Notes: generated by a model from the letters alone, not told the origin. A stretch of DNA of 64,000 nt from Planctomycetota bacterium (GCA_004295085.1 SHNF01000017.1:249058-313057), one strand, 5' to 3'. Shown: positions 24,293-33,047, counted from the first letter of the stretch. Made by a program: numbers and translations.

Positions 24293-27121
24293 ATGGAAAA
24301 CCAACTTCACGACTACGACGAGAACCGGCCGCGTTCGCTGGACGAGCGCCTGACCGACTACCTGCTGGGAGAGCTGCCCGAGGCCGAGCGCGCCGAGCTG
24401 GAAGCCGCGCTGGAGAGCGACGCGCCGCTGCGCGCGCGCCTGGACAGCCTGAGCGCCACCGTCGGACTGCTGCGCGGCGAGGCCGCGCCGGCTGCACTCG
24501 ACCTGGAGCGCCGCGGCGCCTTGCGCAGCGCCGCCGCAGTTCCAAGCGGCCGCATCGTGGCCTTCCCGTGGCGTCGCGTGACCGCCTGGACGGCCGCCGC
24601 CGCCGCCCTGCTGCTGGCGGTGGGGGTCGCCGCGCCCTATCTGCGAAACCAGGCGACCGCTGACGCAGGCGAAGCCGGTTACCACGCCGAATCCACCGCC
24701 CCGCTTCCGGCCAGCGAACCGCGTCGGCATGTGGGGGAAGAGAAGCGCGCTCTGCCGGAGGAACATGAGGGCAATCTGCTGGACCTCGGCTATGCCGACG
24801 ACAGCGCCGCGCGCGGCAAGCTGGGCGAGGTCACCGCCAGGGAAGAGTTGCAACAGTTGGTCAACACCGGCGTGCCGCAGGATTCCGTCCTTTCCCTGAG
24901 GGCTGAGGCAGTGCGGGAACCTCCCGCCTCGGAGCGCTTCCGCGTGTTGTCCGAGAGCGCGCCTCACGTGCAGCTCGAAAGCGCGCTCGGCGAAATGGGT
25001 TACGTTGCTGTCGGTGATCCTCCGGCTGAGGGGCTCAACTTCGCTACGCAGGCCGAACCGGCCACTCCAGGCGCTGCCGCTCCGTCGGCCCCCGCCGTTC
25101 CCGGCGAACCCGGAGTCCTCGGCGCAGGCGCAGCCGCGGGCGGGAAGGCCGGGAAGGAAGGACGCGTCCGTTTCGCCGGCCCTGGCGACACGGTGCCGCC
25201 GGTGGTCACAGGAGCTACGGCACCGGCGGCGTCCCCTCCGCCCGCCGGTGGGGAAGTGAGAGTCACCGATCCTGACGGCTTCGCCGGTGGGACACCTGAA
25301 TCGGAGTACGCCCTGCGCTTCAATCTTGACCCGCAAGCGCAGGAATCCACTCGGCTTCGTGCAGGTCTCGTTGAGCTGGGTTATCGGGATGGTGACGCGG
25401 ACGAAGAAACTGCCTATTACTTCGGCGTGCGGCTGGGGTTGCTGGAGAAGGGGAAGGAGGATGCGCTGGCCGGATGGGAGGTCCGCGACGGCTACGGGCG
25501 CGCGTACCGGGGCGATCACGTGTTGCAGCACCTGCGGCCGTGCCGGGAGAAGGAGTCGCCGCGCGACATGTTCTTCCGCTTCTACGGCGACAACCCGTTC
25601 GTCAACGCCGACAGCGACCGGCTGAGCACGTTCGCGGCCGACGTGGACACCGCCAGCTACCCGCTGGTACGCAACTACCTGGTGAACGGGCACATCCCGC
25701 CCAAGGCGGCGATCCGGACCGAGGAGTTCGTCAACTACTTCAAGAGCGAGCTGGCGCCGCCCAAGGAAGGGGACTTCGCGATCCACCTGGAGCAGGCGCC
25801 GAGCATCTTCGGCGGCGACGGCAAGGGCGTGGCGCTGCTGAAGGTCGGCATCAAGGCGCGCGAGGTGAAGAAGGAGGAGCGCAAGCCGGTGCGGCTCACC
25901 TTCGTCATCGATTCCAGCGGCTCCATGGCCGAGGGCAACCGTCTGGAGCTGGTGCAGCGGACGCTCGGGCTGCTCGTGGAGCAGATGCGGGATGACGACC
26001 AGATCGGGATCGTGACCTTCAACAGCGATGCGCGCGAGGTGCTGGCGCCCACCGCCGGCGAGGAACGCCACAAGATCCGCGCAGCCCTGCGCAGCTTGCA
26101 GAGCGGCGGATCCACCAACGCTGCGGCCGGCTTGCTGCTCGGCTACCCGATGGCGGAGCGCCAGTACCTGGAGGGGGCGGTCAACCGGGTGATCCTGGCC
26201 TCGGACGGCGTCGCCAACACCGGGCAAACGGATCAGGAGAAGATCCTGGAGGAAGTGAAGCGGCGCAGCGAGCGCAGCATTGATCTGACGACCGTGGGCG
26301 TCGGCATGAACAACCACAACGACGTGCTGCTGGAACAGCTGGCGGACAAGGGCAACGGCTCCTGCCACTACGTGGATGATGATCAGGAGGCACGGCGGGT
26401 GTTCGTGGATGGCCTGGTGGGGACGCTGCAGACCGTGGCGCGGGACGTGAAGATCCAGGTGGAATTCAACCCGGCGGTCGTGAAGAGCTGGCGCCAGCTC
26501 GGTTACGAGAACCGGGCCGTGGCCGACCAGGACTTCCGGAATGACACGGTGGATGCGGGCGAGATCGGCGCCGGCCACGAGGTGGTGGCGCTCTACGAGC
26601 TGGAGCCGGTGCTGCAGGTCTGGAATGGCCCGGAGCCGGTGCTGGCGACCGTGCGGCTGCGCTGGAAGCCGGACGGAGGCAAGGAGTTCGTGGAGATCGA
26701 GCAGGCGCTGCGTGGAGTTCCAGGAACGGGCCGCTTCGCCACCCAGGCGCCGCGCTTGCGCCTGAGCGCCGTCGCCGCCCAGTACGCCGAGGTGCTGCGG
26801 CGCAGCTTCTGGGCGCAGGGAGACTCGTACCAGCAGCTCGTGGACGCTTCCGAAGCGCTGGCACGTGAGCTGGCGGGGGACGGGGCCGTGGTGGAGCTGC
26901 GGGACATGATTCACAAGACCCGGGCCCTGGCCGAGTCCTGGCCGCAGCCGGACGAGCTGGCGTTGCTGATCGAGGAAGGGCGCCGCTGCCGGCTGATGGA
27001 AGCGGAGCTGGTGTGCCGGGAGCCGCGCACCCGCGAAATGGAGGAATTGCTGAGCCAGGTGCGCCGTCAGAACGATGACATCGAGAGGCGCCTGGCGGAG
27101 CTGATCCGGAGCGGGCGCTGA
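24293..27121 (+). CDS. membrane-anchored YfbK-type von Willebrand factor A protein, candidate anti-sigma
   Basis: A 942-residue protein of mixed build. Residues 1-95 are cytoplasmic, with LDERLTDYLLGELPEAERAELEAAL resembling the helical start of anti-sigma factors and zinc-less zf-HC2 relatives. One transmembrane helix spans about residues 97-117. Residues 120-370 are a long low-complexity, Pro/Ala-rich linker whose DNA is noticeably less GC-biased. After it comes the YfbK-type N-terminal region (NPFVNADSDRLSTFAADVDTASY), a von Willebrand A domain with an intact MIDAS DSSGSM at 540-545, and the C-terminal vWA-associated domain. The vWA part would lie outside the cytoplasm and could sense a ligand. 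The gene is the partner of the ECF sigma factor 24 nt upstream. The anti-sigma role is inferred from position and topology. Confidence 0.85.
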   Translation: MENQLHDYDENRPRSLDERLTDYLLGELPEAERAELEAALESDAPLRARLDSLSATVGLLRGEAAPAALDLERRGALRSAAAVPSGRIVAFPWRRVTAWTAAAAALLLAVGVAAPYLRNQATADAGEAGYHAESTAPLPASEPRRHVGEEKRALPEEHEGNLLDLGYADDSAARGKLGEVTAREELQQLVNTGVPQDSVLSLRAEAVREPPASERFRVLSESAPHVQLESALGEMGYVAVGDPPAEGLNFATQAEPATPGAAAPSAPAVPGEPGVLGAGAAAGGKAGKEGRVRFAGPGDTVPPVVTGATAPAASPPPAGGEVRVTDPDGFAGGTPESEYALRFNLDPQAQESTRLRAGLVELGYRDGDADEETAYYFGVRLGLLEKGKEDALAGWEVRDGYGRAYRGDHVLQHLRPCREKESPRDMFFRFYGDNPFVNADSDRLSTFAADVDTASYPLVRNYLVNGHIPPKAAIRTEEFVNYFKSELAPPKEGDFAIHLEQAPSIFGGDGKGVALLKVGIKAREVKKEERKPVRLTFVIDSSGSMAEGNRLELVQRTLGLLVEQMRDDDQIGIVTFNSDAREVLAPTAGEERHKIRAALRSLQSGGSTNAAAGLLLGYPMAERQYLEGAVNRVILASDGVANTGQTDQEKILEEVKRRSERSIDLTTVGVGMNNHNDVLLEQLADKGNGSCHYVDDDQEARRVFVDGLVGTLQTVARDVKIQVEFNPAVVKSWRQLGYENRAVADQDFRNDTVDAGEIGAGHEVVALYELEPVLQVWNGPEPVLATVRLRWKPDGGKEFVEIEQALRGVPGTGRFATQAPRLRLSAVAAQYAEVLRRSFWAQGDSYQQLVDASEALARELAGDGAVVELRDMIHKTRALAESWPQPDELALLIEEGRRCRLMEAELVCREPRTREMEELLSQVRRQNDDIERRLAELIRSGR

Positions 27122-27188
27122 CGGAGGGGGATGGAGTGGGTTGAGATTCGGCCATGCCGGAGCGCAATCCGGCGTGGCCGAAACCGTT

Positions 27189-27207
27189 TGTAACACGGGG
27201 TGTTACA
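27189..27207. promoter_or_regulatory. perfect 19-bp palindrome, operator-like
   Basis: TGTAACAC and GTGTTACA flank a 3-nt GGG centre: a perfect 8-bp inverted repeat in a relatively AT-rich spot of the 259-nt gap 27122-27380. Such symmetry suggests a dimeric regulator site. No regulator gene is adjacent. Confidence 0.5.
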
Positions 27208-27270
27208 TGTGGAGTGGGAGTGGGGAGAAAGTTCGCTAATCAACGCGACGGATGGCACATAAGTAGGCAA

Positions 27271-27322
27271 TCCCAAAGGGAGACGCTCTTCCCCCACGCG
27301 GACCTGTCCTCAGGAAGAGCGT
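27271..27322 (+). other. tandem hairpins in the leader of the 27381 gene
   Basis: TCCC-AAA-GGGA (27271-27281) is followed immediately by a 10-bp stem, ACGCTCTTCC (27283-27292) with GGAAGAGCGT (27313-27322), around a 20-nt loop. This could be a structured 5' leader of the downstream gene or a terminator for the upstream operon. No T-tract is present. I cannot match it to a known riboswitch. Confidence 0.4.
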
Positions 27323-27380
27323 AACCGGAAGCGGGATTTGCGTTCTTATCCGTGGGTGGGTTGACTGGGGGGAAAACGCG

Positions 27381-29210
27381 ATGCTGATCGGACTGGTTGC
27401 ACCGGCTGTCCTGGCAGGCGCCGCGCTGGCGGGCCAGGGAGATCCTGCGCCGCCCGTGCCGGACAACTTCCTGGCGCCGCTGGCCGCGGAGCGCGGCTGG
27501 CGGGTGGAGGCTTCCACGGACGGCAGCTACGTGCTGTACGCCAGCATGGACCCGCCGCGCATGCGCGCGGCCGTGGACCTGATCGACCACTTCTTCCGGC
27601 GGCTGGACGAGACGTTCGGTGAAGTTCCCGTGGCGCCTGCCGCGGCGCCGGTCCTGCTCGCTTTCCTGGAAAGCCGGGAGGACCAGGAGGCAGTGTGCCA
27701 GGCCATGGGCGCGCGCTGGCCGCACTTGCGCGAATGGGCCGCGGCCTCGGTCGCGTTTCCGCGCCTGTCGCACTGGAACCCGCTCATCGCCCTGGTGCGC
27801 CATGATCCGGGTACGGCCGGCATCGAGCGGCCGGAGGCACAGCTGGCGCACATGGCGGTGCAGCTGGAGCTGGCGCGCCGCTTCGGCAGGCTGCCGTTCT
27901 GGGTGGGCGAGGCCACGGGCTACGCCCTGCAGGTCGAGAAGCTGGGCGGCGTGTATGGATACACCATGCCCAAGGCCGAGGTCTTCGGCCAGGATTACGC
28001 CCTGGGCTGGCGCCAGGGCGCGTGCGAGGCCCTGCGCAAGAAGCCGGCACTGGCCACCTTGGTGGAGGACAACACGACGCGCTTCGATCAGGAGCGGGCC
28101 TACGCGCAGCTCGGGGTCGCGCGCTACTGGCTGGGGCGGGCGCCGCAGGAGTTTGCCCGGTTCGTGACCGAGATGGCCCGGCTGCGGCCGGAGGAGGCGC
28201 CGCTGGACCTGGCTTTCGAGCCGGAGCCGGAGCGCCAGGTGGCGCTGCTGGAGCAGGCGTTCGGCGCTGATCTTGCCGCCAAGGCCCTGGAGGCCAATCC
28301 GGAGGCGCCGCTCGCCCTGGGAACCACGGCCCGCGCGCACGAGCTGCTGGCCGCCGTCACTGCGGCCGCAGAGCAGTGCAAGCTCACGGCCTACGCGGGC
28401 AGGAGCAAGCGCGTCACCCTCTGGTCCGATTTCCGCAGGAAGGAGGCCGAGGACGCGCTGGCCGACTGCGAGGCGCTGCTGAAGCGCCTGGACCAGGCAC
28501 TCGGCGCCGGGCCGGCCGTGGAAGCGCCGCTGCTCGTGTTCCTGGTGAAGGAACGCGACGGCTACGCGGCGCTGTGCGAAGCCATCGCGCTGGCCGACTC
28601 CGGCCTGTCACGCTACATGCGTGACAGCCAGGCCACGACCGGCTTCACCGTTTACGAGCCTCCGATGACCGCGTACTTCCATGATGTGAGCGTGCAGGAG
28701 GAAGCGCGGCCGGATCACAGCGTGGCCCACAACGCGGCGCACCTGGAACTGGCGCGCCGCTACGGGCCACTGCCCCTGTGGCTGGTGGAAGGTATCGCCT
28801 GCGCCGGCGAGGAGGCGGCCCTGGGCGAGGTGTACGGCAACTGGTACCGCGACTCCTTCGTCTACTCCGTGTCCCACGGCGGCTGGCGCACCGAGAGCTC
28901 GCAGTTGGTGGGGGACCGCCAGTTCTCGCTGCGCGAGCTGTACGGGTACAACGCCCGCAGCTACGACGACGGGCTGGCGCATTGTGCCTTCGCCTTCGCC
29001 GTGTACGGTCTGGAAAAGGACAGCAAGGCGTTCGCGGACTTCCTCAGCGCCTTGCGCGCGGAGCGCGAGCGCAGCTGGACCGGGGCCGGCCGCTTCGAGC
29101 CCGGCGCCGCGCAGGTGGAGGCGCTGGCGCAGCAGTGCTTCGGCCCGGACTTCGAGAAGAAGTTCCAGGAGTTCTGGCGCAAGCCGCCCAAGGTCGTCAA
29201 GAGCCGCTAG
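27381..29210 (+). CDS. secreted gluzincin-like protein with duplicated domain and HNAAH motif
   Basis: A 609-residue exported protein; the signal peptide ends around GAALAGQG. It contains two related halves. The first (about residues 40-290) includes LAHMAVQLELARRFGRLPFWVGEATGYA; the second (about 330-600) includes VAHNAAHLELARRYGPLPLWLVEGIACA. Each matches the layout of a gluzincin active site, HExxH then WxxEG, but the first half has lost the second His and the second half has Asn for the catalytic Glu (HNAAH). The 17876 gene carries the same HNxAH variant. It may be a non-proteolytic binding protein. ATG 27381 follows a G-rich Shine-Dalgarno. Its last 14 bp overlap the 3' end of rmuC on the other strand. 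Confidence 0.72.
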   Translation: MLIGLVAPAVLAGAALAGQGDPAPPVPDNFLAPLAAERGWRVEASTDGSYVLYASMDPPRMRAAVDLIDHFFRRLDETFGEVPVAPAAAPVLLAFLESREDQEAVCQAMGARWPHLREWAAASVAFPRLSHWNPLIALVRHDPGTAGIERPEAQLAHMAVQLELARRFGRLPFWVGEATGYALQVEKLGGVYGYTMPKAEVFGQDYALGWRQGACEALRKKPALATLVEDNTTRFDQERAYAQLGVARYWLGRAPQEFARFVTEMARLRPEEAPLDLAFEPEPERQVALLEQAFGADLAAKALEANPEAPLALGTTARAHELLAAVTAAAEQCKLTAYAGRSKRVTLWSDFRRKEAEDALADCEALLKRLDQALGAGPAVEAPLLVFLVKERDGYAALCEAIALADSGLSRYMRDSQATTGFTVYEPPMTAYFHDVSVQEEARPDHSVAHNAAHLELARRYGPLPLWLVEGIACAGEEAALGEVYGNWYRDSFVYSVSHGGWRTESSQLVGDRQFSLRELYGYNARSYDDGLAHCAFAFAVYGLEKDSKAFADFLSALRAERERSWTGAGRFEPGAAQVEALAQQCFGPDFEKKFQEFWRKPPKVVKSR

Positions 29211-30453
29211 GGGTCGGACCCTCACTCTCCTCGGCTTCGGGCGCGATGGCCCGCGGCGCCTGGTCCAGCGCCTCCAGCGCTTCGATCTCGCGGTTGCCGC
29301 GCACCGCGCCCAGCTGCTCGAGCCGTCGGCCCTGGGGCAGGACGCTGCGCTCGAAGCTGCCGACGGCCTCGTTGTAGCTGCGCAGCGCCCGGTCCAGACC
29401 CTTGCCCATGTTGCCGAGGTGTCCGCTGAATGCGGCCACGCGCTTGTGGAACTCCCGGGCCGCCTCCCAGGCCTTCTGGGCATCCGCCGCGACGTTGTGC
29501 TGCTGCCAGTAGATGCCGACGGTGCGCAGCAGCGCCACCAGGGTGACCGGGGTCGCGATCAGGACGCGCTTGTCCAGGGCTTCCACCTGCAGCTCCGGGT
29601 TCTGCTCGAAGGCCGCGGCGAGGAACGGCTCGCCCGGCAGGAACAGCACCGTGAAGTCGTAGTGGCCGTCCACCGCCTCCGCGTACTCGCGCCGCGCCAG
29701 GGCCAGCACGTGCTGGCGCAGGTCCGCGGCATGGCGCTTCAGGTGCCGCTCCCGCTCGGCCGGATCGACGCTGGCCACGGCATCGAGGTAGCCGGCCAGG
29801 GGCACCTTGGAGTCCACCGGGATGGCGCCGCCTCCGGGCAGCCTCACGACCATGTCCGGGCGGCCCTCGCCCGCGCTCTGCTGCTCGGCGAAGTCGATGT
29901 GGGCGGTCATTCCGGCCAGCTCGGCGATACGGCGCAGCGTGATCTCGCCCCAGCGCCCGCGCGCCTGCGAGCTGCCGCGCAGCGCCGTGGCCAGGCTCTG
30001 GTGCGCGCTCTGCAGGCTCTGCGTGGCCTGGCCGAGGCCGCGCACTTCGGCCAGCAGCGCGCCATAGGCGTGCTGGCGCGCCTGCTCCATCTCTTGGGCA
30101 CGCTGCTCCAGCTTGCCCAGGTTCTCGCGCAGCGGCGCCACCAGCGCCTCGATCGCCTGCTTGCGCTGCTCCAGCTCGGCGGCGGTCTCGTTCTTCACGG
30201 CGCCGAGCTTCTCCGCGGCCTGCTGCAGGAAGGTCTCGGTGCTCTCCGCCAGGACCCGGCGCGCGAGGTTGCCGAACGCGTCTTCCTCCTGCTTGCGCGC
30301 GCCGCGCAGCTCCTCCAGCTGCTGGCGCGCGGCCTCGCGCTCGGCCGCCAGCCGCGCCGCCTCCGCCTGCAGGCGCTGCACGCCGCCGCGTGCGATCAGA
30401 TAGCCCACGGCCAGTCCCAGGGCCAGCGTGACCAGAGCGAGGAGGTATTCCAC
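29197..30453 (-). CDS. rmuC: DNA recombination protein RmuC
   Basis: A 418-residue RmuC family protein, a membrane-tethered PD-(D/E)XK-like nuclease-fold protein that limits inversions at short inverted repeats. It begins with a membrane helix (YLLALVTLALGLAVGYLIA), continues with a long coiled coil (residues 20-150) and then the RmuC core: GRWGEITLRRIAELAGM, IPVDSKVPLAGYLDAV, HYDFTVLFLPGEPFLAAAFE and RVLIATPVTLVALLRTV. GTG 30453 puts the helix at the N-terminus; the GTG/ATG region at 30495 would add 14 odd residues. It converges with the gluzincin-like gene and is divergent from the PhoD-like gene. Confidence 0.94.
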   Translation of the reverse strand: MEYLLALVTLALGLAVGYLIARGGVQRLQAEAARLAAEREAARQQLEELRGARKQEEDAFGNLARRVLAESTETFLQQAAEKLGAVKNETAAELEQRKQAIEALVAPLRENLGKLEQRAQEMEQARQHAYGALLAEVRGLGQATQSLQSAHQSLATALRGSSQARGRWGEITLRRIAELAGMTAHIDFAEQQSAGEGRPDMVVRLPGGGAIPVDSKVPLAGYLDAVASVDPAERERHLKRHAADLRQHVLALARREYAEAVDGHYDFTVLFLPGEPFLAAAFEQNPELQVEALDKRVLIATPVTLVALLRTVGIYWQQHNVAADAQKAWEAAREFHKRVAAFSGHLGNMGKGLDRALRSYNEAVGSFERSVLPQGRRLEQLGAVRGNREIEALEALDQAPRAIAPEAEESEGPTPSGS

Positions 30454-30527
30454 GAAGCAGCGCCGCGGAGCCCAGCAGCATAGCCCCCGGGGCATCCCGG
30501 ATTCACCGGGAGAACACGCGGCGGCGC

Positions 30528-30533
30528 TACAAA
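30528..30533 (+). promoter_or_regulatory. -10-like element (TACAAA), leaderless geometry
   Basis: TACAAA lies 6 nt before ATG 30540 of the PhoD-like gene. Confidence 0.3.
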
Positions 30534-30539
30534 CCGCGC

Positions 30540-31844
30540 ATGCTCGCCGCCCTCCTCATGCTGCTGCAGGCGGGTCCGGAGGTGGCCGCCGGACCGATGG
30601 TGGGCCACGTCGCGCCCGATCACGCCCGCGTCTGGGTGCAGGGCAGCCAGGCCGGCTGGTTCGCGCTGGAGCTGCGCATCCAGGGGGAAAGCGCCTGGCA
30701 GCGCGCGCCGGGCTACCTGGACCGCGGCGCCCGTCCCGCTTGCGATCCGCAGCGGGCGCTCACCGCCGTCATCGAGGTCGGCGGCCTGATGCCGGCCACC
30801 ACCTACGAGTACCGCCTGCTCACCCGCGACGGGCCGATCGCCCCCGCCAGCGAGCAGAGCTTCCGCACGCCGCCCCTCCCCGGACAGGCCGAGGACTTCA
30901 GCGTCGCCTTCGGCTCCTGTGCGGGCGACTGGGGCGCCGATCCGTCCCAGGCGATCTTCCGCGCCGTGGACGCGCAGCACCCGCAGGTCTTCCTGTGGCT
31001 GGGCGACAACGTCTACTACAAGCGCGAGGACGCCGACTGGGAGGAGCCGGCGCGCATGTGGGCGCGCTGGAAGAAGCAGCGTGCGCTTCCCAACCTCCAG
31101 CCGCTGCTGGCGCGCAGCGCCCACTACGCGGTCTGGGACGATCACGACTACGGCCCCGACGACACCGACCGCCTGTTCCCGCTCAGGGACGTCTCCCTCG
31201 CCGTCTTCACCAGTTACTGGGCCAATCCGGGCTATGGCACCGGCGGAGCGCCCGGCGTCTGGCACCGTTTCACGCGCGGCCGCGTCGAGTTCTTCCTGCT
31301 GGACACGCGCTACCACCGCGATCCCGGCTGGATGGAGCCGGCCGCCGGCAAGACGCTCCTCGGCCGCGAGCAATGGGAATGGCTGGAGGCCGCCCTGCGC
31401 GCGAGCAGCGCCGACTTCAAGGTCATCGTTTCCGCGACGCAGGTTCTCGCCCGTTATCACGCCTACGAGAGCTGGAACCTGTACCCGCACGACCGCGAAC
31501 GCTTGCTGGGCATCATCACCCGGCACCGGATCGGCGGCGTGCTCTTCCTCAGCGGCGATCGCCACATGGGCGAAGTCCTGCGCTGGACGCCGCCCGAGAC
31601 GCCCTACCCGCTCTACGAGCTCACCGCCTCGCCGCTGGCCGCCGGCCTCCACGACACAGTGCCGGATGAGCAAGCCAGGGACCGCATCCCGGGCTCCGTG
31701 GTGCGCGCCGAGCACTTCGCCCTGCTCGAGTTCCGCTTTCCGGACGCGGCCCCGCCCCTGGTCCGCTGCACGCCGATGGACGTGAGCGGCAACCCGCTCC
31801 GGTCTCCCCTGGAGCTGAGGCTCACCGACCTCCAGCCGCGCTGA
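30540..31844 (+). CDS. PhoD-like alkaline phosphatase/phosphodiesterase
   Basis: A 434-residue exported metallophosphoesterase. After a short signal-like N-terminus (LAALLMLLQAGPEVAAG) comes a fibronectin-like PhoD N-terminal domain (GHVAPDHARVWVQ through TTYEYRLL). The catalytic domain follows with AFGSCAGDWG, WLGDNVYYK, AVWDDHDYGPDDTD and LSGDRHMGEVLRW, the metal-ligand motifs of PhoD-type enzymes, which use iron and calcium. It probably releases phosphate from phosphodiesters or monoesters outside the cytoplasm. The enzyme looks complete. It is a single-gene unit, divergent from rmuC and convergent with the aminotransferase gene. Confidence 0.9.
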   Translation: MLAALLMLLQAGPEVAAGPMVGHVAPDHARVWVQGSQAGWFALELRIQGESAWQRAPGYLDRGARPACDPQRALTAVIEVGGLMPATTYEYRLLTRDGPIAPASEQSFRTPPLPGQAEDFSVAFGSCAGDWGADPSQAIFRAVDAQHPQVFLWLGDNVYYKREDADWEEPARMWARWKKQRALPNLQPLLARSAHYAVWDDHDYGPDDTDRLFPLRDVSLAVFTSYWANPGYGTGGAPGVWHRFTRGRVEFFLLDTRYHRDPGWMEPAAGKTLLGREQWEWLEAALRASSADFKVIVSATQVLARYHAYESWNLYPHDRERLLGIITRHRIGGVLFLSGDRHMGEVLRWTPPETPYPLYELTASPLAAGLHDTVPDEQARDRIPGSVVRAEHFALLEFRFPDAAPPLVRCTPMDVSGNPLRSPLELRLTDLQPR

Positions 31845-31905
31845 GGCCTTCCGCAACCGCGTCGCACCAGGCTCGCGGCCACCCCCGGACGGCCTTCGGA
31901 CCCGC

Positions 31906-33012
31906 TCAGAGCTGGCGCAGCACCGCGGTCAGGACATCCAGCGCCGCTGCGACTTCTGCGAGTGGTCGGCCGCAGCCGATGCGGATGCTGCCGGGGGCAC
32001 GGAACAGCGAGCCGGGGACGACGTAGACCCCGTGGCGCTGCGCGGCGGCGCACGCGGCCGCGTCGTCCGTGCCTGCGGGCAGGCGGATCAGCGCATGCAC
32101 GCCGGCGGGAGGCGGGTCGAACGCGAAGCCGCGCGGCAGGGCGGCAGCGCAGCGCCGCCACAGAGGCTGCAGGGCTGCGGCATGCGCGCGGGCGCGGCGC
32201 AGGAGGCTGCCGTCGAACGCCACCCGCAGCGCGATCTCGGAGGCGGCGGTGGGCGGGTAGATCTCGACCAGCTCGTATGCCTGTTGCAGCGCTTCCGCGA
32301 AGCCCGGGTCGCCGCAGGCGACGAAGCCGAGCCGCAACGGTGAGAGTCCCAGGGTCTTGGTAAGTGAGCCGGTGAGGACCAGCTCGGGAGGCAGCGGGCG
32401 CGGCAGCCCATCCTCTTCCAGGAAGAGGAGATACGCAGCCGCCAGCAGGAGTTTGCATTTGCGGCGGCGGGCGGCGGCGCACAGGGCTTCCAGGTCTGCG
32501 GGCGCCAGCGGGAACCCGGTCGGGTTGTGGGTGTGGCTGGCGACGTAGAGATCGGCGTCGGGCAGAGGGTCGAGCACGCGCCCGTCCGCCAGGGAGCGCC
32601 GGTAGAACACCACCTGCGCGCCCAGGCTCTCCGGGACCACCCAGAGGGGCTCGTACGCCGGCTCCTCCAGGGCCACCCGCATGCCCGGCGCAAGCAGGGC
32701 CCGGAACGCGAGATAGAGGGCGCCGGTGGCGGCGCTGGCGCAGCGCACCTGGGCGCGCGGCAGGCGCAGCAGCTCGGCCAACGGCTGTTCGATGCGGTCG
32801 CGGGCCTGCCAGGCAAGATCGGCGAAGGCCTCCGGGCCCAGGGCGCCGGCGCGCTCCGCCAGCACGGCTGCATCCTCCGGGCCCATGCCGCTGAGGAGCA
32901 GGTCGTGGCGGCGCTGCGCGGCCGGAGGCAGGCGGCGCAGCCAGGCGAAGTAATGGACGGGAGGGACGGGCAAGGGGATTCCGGGGAACTTGTTTGAATT
33001 CGGCAGCGCCAT
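31906..33012 (-). CDS. fold-type I PLP aminotransferase-like protein lacking the pyridine-binding Asp
   Basis: A 368-residue class I/II aminotransferase homologue. It keeps SAATGALYLAFRALL (cofactor phosphate loop), HTHNPTGFPL, SLTKTLGLSPLRLG with the Schiff-base Lys, and RIGCGRPL with the substrate-carboxylate Arg. The Asp that normally bonds the pyridine nitrogen of PLP (DExY, 28 residues after the Asn of NPTG) is Ala191: the sequence reads LLLAAAYLLFLEE. Without that Asp most family members lose transaminase activity, so this may be a regulator, a lyase or a degenerate enzyme. No biosynthetic partner is adjacent; it is divergent from the SH3 gene with starts 36 nt apart. The substrate is unknown. 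Confidence 0.82.
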   Translation of the reverse strand: MALPNSNKFPGIPLPVPPVHYFAWLRRLPPAAQRRHDLLLSGMGPEDAAVLAERAGALGPEAFADLAWQARDRIEQPLAELLRLPRAQVRCASAATGALYLAFRALLAPGMRVALEEPAYEPLWVVPESLGAQVVFYRRSLADGRVLDPLPDADLYVASHTHNPTGFPLAPADLEALCAAARRRKCKLLLAAAYLLFLEEDGLPRPLPPELVLTGSLTKTLGLSPLRLGFVACGDPGFAEALQQAYELVEIYPPTAASEIALRVAFDGSLLRRARAHAAALQPLWRRCAAALPRGFAFDPPPAGVHALIRLPAGTDDAAACAAAQRHGVYVVPGSLFRAPGSIRIGCGRPLAEVAAALDVLTAVLRQL

Positions 33013-33047
33013 TCGCCAAACTTGCGCCGCACCCTCGGAGCCGAATC

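Noticed and set aside
27240..27380. c-di-GMP-I riboswitch
   Set aside because: Only a GGCAA...GACGC fragment resembles the core; the tetraloop receptor and the rest of the conserved positions are missing.
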